DNA from: DASZPL01 sp035550315
GTDB taxonomy: Bacteria > Actinomycetota > Actinomycetes > JAFAQI01
Assembly: GCA_035550315.1 (NCBI GenBank)
Contig: DASZPL010000063.1
Coordinates: 1 to 15,702, forward strand
DNA length: 15,702 nucleotides
Direction of reading: 5' to 3'
A program made the translations under genes and the position numbers. This document shows positions 1-4,219 of the stretch, piece by piece (positions within the stretch are counted from its first letter, which is position 1; each line of letters opens with the position of its first letter). The notes beneath the pieces are model-generated. The model was given only the letters and a program-made list of their open reading frames with translations, searched no databases and was not told the origin of the DNA.

Positions 1-1
1 C

Positions 2-88
2 ACCGGCGAGATCCTGCGCGACCTGATCATCGACCCACGCAAGGACTATCAACCCACCGGCCGCCCACCCGGCCCCTCAAAGCAGTAA
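2..88 (+). CDS. C-terminal end of IS481-like transposase (partial)
   Basis: The window opens inside a reading frame that ends at TAA 86-88 and encodes 28 residues, beginning TGEILRDLIIDP and ending in a Pro/Gly-rich tail (QPTGRPPGPSKQ). The pattern 'TGE-h-h-R-[DE]-h-h-h-DP-x-[KR]-DYQP' is, from memory, how many actinobacterial IS481-family integrase-core (DDE) transposases end, so the enzyme would catalyse insertion-sequence transposition. No catalytic residues fall inside the window, so activity cannot be judged. It converges on the tRNA-Pro gene and is followed by two hairpins. It could instead be another rve-fold protein; the family call rests only on the tail. Confidence 0.55.
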   Translation, partial: TGEILRDLIIDPRKDYQPTGRPPGPSKQ

Positions 89-115
89 GCCGAACCTGCG
101 AGTTGCAGGTCCGGC
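89..115 (+). terminator. Hairpin terminator after the transposase frame
   Basis: Arms 89-99 (GCCGAACCTGC) and 105-115 (GCAGGTCCGGC) pair over 11 positions with one A/C mismatch around a 5-nt loop. The hairpin starts one base after the stop codon. No T-run follows, which is usual in high-GC actinobacteria. It probably ends transposase transcription. Confidence 0.55.
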
Positions 116-122
116 CCATTCC

Positions 123-138
123 GATGTCCTGAGACATC
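123..138. repeat. Palindrome at the probable insertion-sequence end
   Basis: GATGTC (123-128) and GACATC (133-138) form a perfect 6-bp inverted repeat around CTGA. Read on the minus strand from position 141, the sequence starts TGTGATGTCTC, and a TGT-type start is common for IS481-family ends. It lies 53 nt after the transposase stop and a few bases from the tRNA 3' end, so I read it as the right end of the element. It could also act as a bidirectional terminator between two converging genes. The left end is outside the window. Confidence 0.4.
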
Positions 139-145
139 ACAAACG

Positions 146-219
<74 letters not shown>

Positions 220-228
220 CCGCGCCGG

Positions 229-234
229 ATTCTA
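229..234 (-). promoter_or_regulatory. -10 element for tRNA-Pro
   Basis: The minus strand reads TAGAAT from 234 to 229, nine bases upstream of the mature tRNA 5' end. This fits the TANNNT -10 pattern of housekeeping sigma factors. I see no convincing -35 at 16-18 bp upstream. Confidence 0.4.
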
Positions 235-248
235 CTGGCCGGGACTCC

Positions 249-254
249 TAGACT
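249..254 (+). promoter_or_regulatory. -10 element for a leaderless phosphatidyltransferase transcript
   Basis: TAGACT (TANNNT) ends eight bases before the ATG at 263, so transcription would start at or next to the start codon. No Shine-Dalgarno sequence precedes that ATG, which agrees with leaderless translation, common in actinobacteria. There is no clear -35. This element and the tRNA -10 are divergent and only 14 bp apart. Confidence 0.35.
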
Positions 255-262
255 CCGCGACG

Positions 263-859
263 ATGGACGCCGCGCCCGCCACCGCCGGCGCTCGGGGGGA
301 TCGGATCTGGACGATCCCGAACGCGCTCTCCGTGCTGCGGCTGCTCGGCGTCCCGCTGTTTCTCTGGCTCGTGCTCGGCCCCGAGGCCGACGGCTGGGCG
401 GTCGCGGTCCTGGCGGTCTCCGGCATCACCGACTACCTCGACGGCAAGATCGCCCGCCGCTACGGCCTCACCAGCCGGCTGGGGGAGGTGCTGGATCCGG
501 CGGCCGACCGGCTCTACATCCTCGCGACCCTGGCCGCACTGACGACCCGGTCAATCGTCCCGATCTGGCTGTCGGCCGCCGTAGTCGGCCGCGACCTGCT
601 GCTCGGCATCCCGCTGCTGCTATTGCAGCGGCGGGGCCACGGGCCGCTACCGGTGCACTACCTGGGCAAGGCCGCGACGTTCTGCCTGCTCTACGCCTTC
701 CCGCTGCTGTTGCTGTCGGTCGGCGACAACACATTCGAGCACCTGGTCCGCCCGCTGGCCTGGGCGTTCACGGGATGGGGTGGCTTCCTCTACCTGTGGG
801 CCGGCTGGCTGTACGTCGTGCAGGCCCGTCAGGTGCTGGCCGAGCCCGTGGCACGATGA
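263..859 (+). CDS. pgsA2: CDP-alcohol phosphatidyltransferase (PgsA2-like)
   Basis: Membrane enzyme that transfers a phosphatidyl group from CDP-diacylglycerol to an alcohol such as glycerol 3-phosphate or phosphatidylglycerol, in phospholipid synthesis. The full family signature is present: D57-x2-D60-G61-x2-A64-R65-x8-G74-x3-D78-x3-D82, whose aspartates bind metal and CDP. Several hydrophobic segments follow (about 29-40, 45-56, 85-95, 105-125 and two near the C-terminus). I chose ATG 263 (198 aa) because the longer frame starting at 161 would run through the tRNA gene on the other strand. It is the positional counterpart of M. tuberculosis Rv1822 (pgsA2). Whether the product is phosphatidylglycerophosphate or cardiolipin cannot be told from sequence. 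The next gene, gcvH, starts 37 nt downstream and may be cotranscribed. Confidence 0.88.
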   Translation: MDAAPATAGARGDRIWTIPNALSVLRLLGVPLFLWLVLGPEADGWAVAVLAVSGITDYLDGKIARRYGLTSRLGEVLDPAADRLYILATLAALTTRSIVPIWLSAAVVGRDLLLGIPLLLLQRRGHGPLPVHYLGKAATFCLLYAFPLLLLSVGDNTFEHLVRPLAWAFTGWGGFLYLWAGWLYVVQARQVLAEPVAR

Positions 860-886
860 CCGGCAGCAGCCCACCATCGATCGCTG

Positions 887-892
887 AAGGAG
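887..892 (+). promoter_or_regulatory. Ribosome binding site deciding the GTG start of gcvH
   Basis: AAGGAG lies four bases before GTG 897. It supports that start, after which the protein begins VPQELRYTTEHEW, the typical GcvH N-terminus. Confidence 0.7.
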
Positions 893-896
893 CACT

Positions 897-1283
897 GTGG
901 TCCCCCAGGAGTTGAGGTACACCACCGAGCACGAGTGGGCTCAGTCGAGCGCCGACGGCACGGTCCGGATCGGCATCACCGACTTCGCCCAGGACGCGCT
1001 CGGCGACGTCGTGTTCGTCTCGCTGCCGGACGTCGGCCAGCAGGTGGCGGCCGGCCAGGCGCTCGGTGAGGTCGAGTCGACGAAGAGCGTCTCCGAGATC
1101 TACGCACCAATCGCCGGCCAGGTGGTCGCCCGCAACGACCAGCTCGAAGGCCAGCCGGATCTGCTCAACAGCGATCCCTACGGCGCCGGCTGGATCGTCG
1201 AGATCCAGCCGGTGAACGCGGCCGAAATCGACGGGTTGCTCGACGCGGCGGCGTACCAAGCCCAGCTCGACGCCGCTTCCTGA
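897..1283 (+). CDS. gcvH: Glycine cleavage system H protein (lipoyl carrier)
   Basis: GcvH carries the aminomethyl group from glycine on a lipoyl arm, shuttling among the P (GcvP), T and L proteins of the cytoplasmic glycine cleavage system. The protein has 128 residues, as expected. The N-terminus 'LRYTTEHEW' and the lipoylation loop 'GEVESTKSVSEIYAP' are typical, with the modified lysine at K63. It starts with GTG behind AAGGAG. In this window gcvP lies about 2.9 kb downstream, after four regulatory or accessory genes, and gcvT is not present. This split arrangement resembles M. tuberculosis Rv1826 to Rv1832. Only gcvP has a riboswitch here, so gcvH is probably not under the same direct glycine control unless transcripts are joined. 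Confidence 0.95.
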   Translation: MVPQELRYTTEHEWAQSSADGTVRIGITDFAQDALGDVVFVSLPDVGQQVAAGQALGEVESTKSVSEIYAPIAGQVVARNDQLEGQPDLLNSDPYGAGWIVEIQPVNAAEIDGLLDAAAYQAQLDAAS

Positions 1284-1312
1284 ACGATCCGAGCCCGGCC
1301 GGTAGCGGCCAG

Positions 1313-1342
1313 TTGACCGTCGTTGCACCCGGCCTCTACCGT
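1313..1342 (+). promoter_or_regulatory. Candidate housekeeping promoter for garA-ftsR
   Basis: TTGACC (1313-1318) and TACCGT (1337-1342) are separated by 18 bp in the 130-bp gap between gcvH and the FHA gene. Transcription would start near 1349, giving a leader of about 65 nt. Both hexamers fit actinobacterial SigA-type promoters, but this is pattern matching only. Confidence 0.4.
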
Positions 1343-1413
1343 GCGGTTCTACCTGTAGTTGCGGTTGAGGTCGTTCGGCCGCGTCACGCGCAGACACGAG
1401 GGCGGGTCCGACC

Positions 1414-1926
1414 ATGGCGAGTGCGTTCTGCGCCTCCTGCGGCCACCAGAATCCCCCCGAAAATCTGTACTGCGCGCGGTGCGGCGCGGCGCTGCAACGC
1501 GGCGGCCCGGCCGCACCCGGTGAGCCGACCGCGACCACGACGATCTCGCTGTCCGGCCTGGAAACCGACGAGCCGGACGAGCTCAGCACCGAGCTAGCCA
1601 TCGAGAACCTGCCCGCGGGCTTCGCGCTGCTCGTCGTCCAACGCGGGCCGAACGCCGGCAGCCGGTACTTGCTGGACCAGGAAGTCACGACCGCCGGGCG
1701 GGGCCCGGACAGCGACATCTTCCTCGACGACGTAACCGTCTCTCGCCGGCACGCCGAGTTCACCCGCACGCCGGAGGGTTACGTCGTCTCCGACGTCGGC
1801 AGTCTCAACGGCACCTACCTGAACCGGGAGCGGATCGAGCGGGCCTTGCTCGGCAACGGCGACGAGGTCCAGGTCGGCAAGTTCCGGTTGTTGTTCTTCA
1901 CGAGCTTCGCAGGAGGAGCGGCGTGA
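1414..1926 (+). CDS. garA: Zinc-ribbon and FHA-domain protein, GarA/OdhI-like
   Basis: The FHA domain (about 70-162) binds phosphothreonine peptides. Its core is intact: G95-R96, S110, R112, H113 and N132-G133-T134. In mycobacteria and corynebacteria GarA/OdhI inhibits 2-oxoglutarate dehydrogenase and affects glutamate metabolism, and phosphorylation of an N-terminal Thr-Thr motif by Ser/Thr kinases switches it off. Here T41-T42-T43 followed by IS, with acidic residues downstream (50-60), is the likely equivalent. Unlike M. tuberculosis GarA, the protein begins with a zinc ribbon: C6-x2-C9 and C20-x2-C23. At 170 aa it is correspondingly longer. Position between gcvH and ftsR matches Rv1827. 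The stop overlaps the next start (GTGA), so translation is probably coupled. Which partners it inhibits in this organism is inferred from homologs. Confidence 0.85.
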   Translation: MASAFCASCGHQNPPENLYCARCGAALQRGGPAAPGEPTATTTISLSGLETDEPDELSTELAIENLPAGFALLVVQRGPNAGSRYLLDQEVTTAGRGPDSDIFLDDVTVSRRHAEFTRTPEGYVVSDVGSLNGTYLNRERIERALLGNGDEVQVGKFRLLFFTSFAGGAA

Positions 1927-2663
1927 CCCACGCGACCAACACGGCGCACGCGTTCATGAGCATCGGGGAGGTGCTCGGCCAACTGCGCGCGGAGTTCCCG
2001 GACGTCACGATCTCGAAGATCCGCTTCCTGGAGTCCGAGGGCCTGATCGAGCCGCAGCGAACGCCGTCGGGCTACCGAAAGTTCTCCCGGGACGACGTCG
2101 GCCGGCTGCGCTACGTGCTGGCCGCGCAGCGCGACAACTACTTGCCGCTCCGGGTGATCAAGTCGCACCTCGAGGCGATCGACCGTGGCCTGGAGCCGCC
2201 CGCGCTCGGCCAATCCGGCCCGCAGGTGCCGCGGGCGTTGGTCGAGGTCGACGGGTTGCCGAGCGCCGACGACTTCCAGCCCGAGGCCTCCGACCTCCGG
2301 CTGTCCCGCGACGAGCTGGTCGAAGCGGCCGCGATCGAGCCCGAGCTGTTGGCGCAAGTCGAGGCGTTCGGGCTGATCCAGCCGAAGCCGGGCGGTCACT
2401 ACGACGGCGACGCGCTCGTCATCGCGAAGACGACAGCTGAGATGGCGCGGTTCGGCCTCGAGCCGCGGCACCTGCGCGGCTTCCGAACGGCAGCCGAACG
2501 CGAGCTCGGCCTGGTCGAGCAGGTGATCTCGCCGTTGGTCAAGCAGCGCAACCCGGAGGCGCGCGGGCGCGCCGACGAAGTCGCCCGCGAGCTGGCGAGC
2601 CTGTCGGTGCGGCTGCACGCGGCGTTGATCAGAGCGGCACTGCGGCCGCAGCTCGGCGGCTGA
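1923..2663 (+). CDS. ftsR: MerR-family regulator FtsR (Rv1828-like)
   Basis: Predicted DNA-binding transcription factor of 246 aa with a MerR winged helix-turn-helix at about 12-80 ('MSIGEVLGQLRAEFPDVTISKIRFLESEGLI', shown here as the usual MerR pattern with the wing 'SGYRKFS' at 49-55). A second helical domain (about 120-240) is characteristic of the Rv1828 group rather than of metal-sensing MerR proteins; no cysteine cluster is seen. The Corynebacterium ortholog FtsR activates ftsZ, so a role in cell division is expected. GTG 1923 overlaps the garA stop by four bases and is preceded by AGGAGG (1911-1916). An internal ATG at 1956 is a possible alternative start. Confidence 0.88.
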   Translation: MTHATNTAHAFMSIGEVLGQLRAEFPDVTISKIRFLESEGLIEPQRTPSGYRKFSRDDVGRLRYVLAAQRDNYLPLRVIKSHLEAIDRGLEPPALGQSGPQVPRALVEVDGLPSADDFQPEASDLRLSRDELVEAAAIEPELLAQVEAFGLIQPKPGGHYDGDALVIAKTTAEMARFGLEPRHLRGFRTAAERELGLVEQVISPLVKQRNPEARGRADEVARELASLSVRLHAALIRAALRPQLGG

Positions 2664-2723
2664 TCGGAGCGCCGCGACGCGGTGTAAGTTCGCTAGGACG
2701 AGACCAGCTGAGCGGAGTGAGGC

Positions 2724-3197
2724 GTGAACGAGCTCACCGTCGTCGGTGTCCGAGTGGAGCTGCCGTCGAACCAGCCGATCGTCTTGCTCAAGGAGTCCTC
2801 GGGCGACCGCTACCTGCCGATCTGGATCGGCGCGGTGGAGGCGACCGCCATCGCGTTCGCACAACAGGGCATCGTGCCGGCGCGGCCACTGACTCACGAC
2901 CTGCTCAAGGACGTGCTCGAGGCGGTCGGCGCATCGCTCGAGGCGGTGCTGATCACCGAGTTGCGCGACGGGGTCTACTACGCCGACCTGCGCTTCGGCG
3001 ACGGGACCACGGTGTCGGCGCGACCGTCAGACGCGATCGCCTTGGCGATCCGGGTCGGCACCGTGATCTATGCCGAAGAGGCGGTCCTGGACGCGGCCGG
3101 CATCGCGATCCCCGACGAGCAGGAGAGCGAGGTCGAGCGGTTCCGGGAGTTCCTCGACCAGGTATCTCCCGAGGACTTCGAGACTGGCCACTCCTGA
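2724..3197 (+). CDS. Bifunctional nuclease (BFN/DUF151) domain protein
   Basis: A 157-aa cytoplasmic protein of the DUF151/BFN family. Recognisable family features are the N-terminal 'MNELTVVGVRVE', 'YLPIWIGAVEATAIA' (about 31-45), 'PLTHDLL' (54-60) and 'VSARPSDAIALAIR' (about 97-110). A plant member was reported to have DNase and RNase activity, but the role of bacterial members is poorly defined. It is the counterpart of Rv1829 and keeps the conserved place between two MerR regulators. GTG 2724 is preceded by GGAG at 2714-2717. The 60-bp gap from ftsR shows no clear terminator, so cotranscription is likely. Confidence 0.88.
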   Translation: MNELTVVGVRVELPSNQPIVLLKESSGDRYLPIWIGAVEATAIAFAQQGIVPARPLTHDLLKDVLEAVGASLEAVLITELRDGVYYADLRFGDGTTVSARPSDAIALAIRVGTVIYAEEAVLDAAGIAIPDEQESEVERFREFLDQVSPEDFETGHS

Positions 3198-3207
3198 GAA
3201 GTCTCAA

Positions 3208-3281
3208 CTAGACATCGAGAGTGAGGACACGCCGGGCGTGTCGTCGCTGGAATCGTTGACCGGCCGCCTTCCGATGTCTAG
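3208..3281. promoter_or_regulatory. Nested inverted repeats: probable operator of the second MerR gene
   Basis: Perfect 10-bp arms CTAGACATCG (3208-3217) and CGATGTCTAG (3272-3281) flank a 17-nt palindrome GACACGCC-G-GGCGTGTC (3226-3242). The right arm runs into the -10 hexamer of the promoter at 3256-3284. MerR proteins bind inverted repeats at promoters, so autoregulation by the downstream gene is the simplest reading. Confidence 0.55.
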
Positions 3282-3284
3282 CGT
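3256..3284 (+). promoter_or_regulatory. Promoter of the ResR-type MerR gene
   Basis: TTGACC (3256-3261), a 17-bp spacer and TAGCGT (3279-3284) form a good housekeeping promoter. Transcription would start near 3291, about 60 nt before the GTG at 3351. The -10 is overlapped by the right arm of a long inverted repeat. Confidence 0.6.
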
Positions 3285-3350
3285 CGGGCGCGAAATTTCA
3301 CGGGTGGCGTTCGGGTCGCTGCAGCGGCCCTGGAGCGGCGGAGGCGCCGG

Positions 3351-3938
3351 GTGACGGATGGCAAGCGGGAACCGGGCCATCGGGCTCATGGGGCGCACAG
3401 CCAGGGGACGCAGCCGGCGTTGTTCGGCATGGAGCAGGCGGGCGGGGAGCCGGTCGGCTATCGCGGGCCGACCGCGTGCGCGGCGGCGGGCATCAGCTAC
3501 CGGCAGCTCGACTACTGGGCGCGCACCGGGCTGGTCGAGCCGTCCGTGCGGCCGGCCCAGGGCTCGGGCAGCCAGCGGCTCTACGGCTTCCGCGACATCC
3601 TGCTGCTGAAGGTGGTCAAGCGGCTGCTCGACACCGGCGTCTCGCTGCAGAACATCAGGCTGGCCGTCACCCACCTGCGCAGCCGCGGGACCGCAGACCT
3701 GACCGGCATCACGCTGATGAGCGACGGCACCACGGTCTACGCCTGCACGTCGCCGGACGAGGTCGTCGACCTCGTGCAGGGCGGCCAGGGCGTATTCGGC
3801 ATCGCCGTCGGCCGCGTCGTCGCGGAGGTCGAAGGCACCCTCGCGGAACTGCCCGCCGAGCGCGCCGAACCGGACTCGCCGACGGTGGCGAGCGGCGACG
3901 AGCTGGCCGCCCGCCGGCGCCGGCGAACCTCGGCCTGA
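3351..3938 (+). CDS. MerR-family regulator, ResR/McdR (Rv1830) type
   Basis: A 195-aa transcription factor. The N-terminal 37 residues are polar and probably disordered; a MerR helix-turn-helix follows (about 38-108): 'GPTACAAAGISYRQLDYWARTGLVEP' style helix-turn-helix, then the wing 'GSGSQRLYGF' (71-80). The rest has a small domain (about 118-165) and a basic tail ending RRRRRTSA. Position after the DUF151 gene and before gcvP matches M. tuberculosis Rv1830, called ResR or McdR, which influences cell cycle and drug resilience through whiB2. That target is family knowledge and is not visible here. GTG 3351 follows GGAGG (3340-3344). The promoter region contains a strong inverted repeat, suggesting autoregulation. 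The symbol is left blank because orthology is judged from position and domain layout. Confidence 0.85.
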   Translation: MTDGKREPGHRAHGAHSQGTQPALFGMEQAGGEPVGYRGPTACAAAGISYRQLDYWARTGLVEPSVRPAQGSGSQRLYGFRDILLLKVVKRLLDTGVSLQNIRLAVTHLRSRGTADLTGITLMSDGTTVYACTSPDEVVDLVQGGQGVFGIAVGRVVAEVEGTLAELPAERAEPDSPTVASGDELAARRRRRTSA

Positions 3939-3964
3939 CCCGCGCGTCGGCCCGCGCCGTGGCG

Positions 3965-3987
3965 GCCGCCGCTGCTACGGTGGCGGC
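3965..3987 (+). terminator. GC-rich hairpin ahead of the glycine riboswitch
   Basis: GCCGCC (3965-3970) pairs with GGCGGC (3982-3987) around an 11-nt loop, 26 bp after the MerR stop. It could terminate that transcript. The loop contains TACGGT (3976-3981), which could equally be the -10 of the riboswitch promoter with a start near 3988; no -35 is visible. Either reading is tentative. Confidence 0.3.
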
Positions 3988-3996
3988 TGCCTGATC

Positions 3997-4173
3997 CCCG
4001 CGTGGGAGAGATCCCGGCACGCCAGACCGGGGCGCCGAAGGAGCAACCTCCCCGGAACCTCTCAGGCCAACGGACCGCGCGGGTGGGGCACTCTGGAGAG
4101 CGGGCGCTCGCGCGCCTCACCGACGGGGCAAGTCCGCATCCGCGGATGAAGCTCTCAGGTTCGATGACAGAGG
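3997..4173 (+). promoter_or_regulatory. Tandem glycine riboswitch (two aptamers)
   Basis: Two consecutive glycine aptamers precede gcvP. Aptamer 1: closing stem CCCGCG (3997-4002)/CGCGGG (4078-4083), the conserved GGAGAG (4005-4010) with CTCTC (4059-4063), and the hallmark GCCGAAGGAGCAA (4034-4046). Aptamer 2: closing stem CTCTG (4091-4095)/CAGAG (4168-4172), GGAGAG (4095-4100) with CTCTC (4152-4156), and CGACGGGGCAA (4121-4131). Only about seven bases link them. Glycine riboswitches bind glycine and usually turn on glycine cleavage genes; gcvP lies directly downstream. Confidence 0.95.
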
Positions 4174-4174
4174 G

Positions 4175-4219
4175 GGAGCCGGCGTCGCATCGCCCGGATG
4201 CGCGTACTGGGGAGGCTCC
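4175..4219 (+). promoter_or_regulatory. Riboswitch expression platform overlapping the gcvP ribosome binding site
   Basis: GGAGCC (4175-4180) can pair with GGCTCC (4214-4219), enclosing a second stem CGCATC (4186-4191)/GATGCG (4197-4202). The outer right arm ends at the base before ATG 4220 and includes part of the ribosome binding site GGGGAGG (4209-4215). This suggests control of translation initiation rather than a terminator, as no T-run is seen. Confidence 0.5.
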
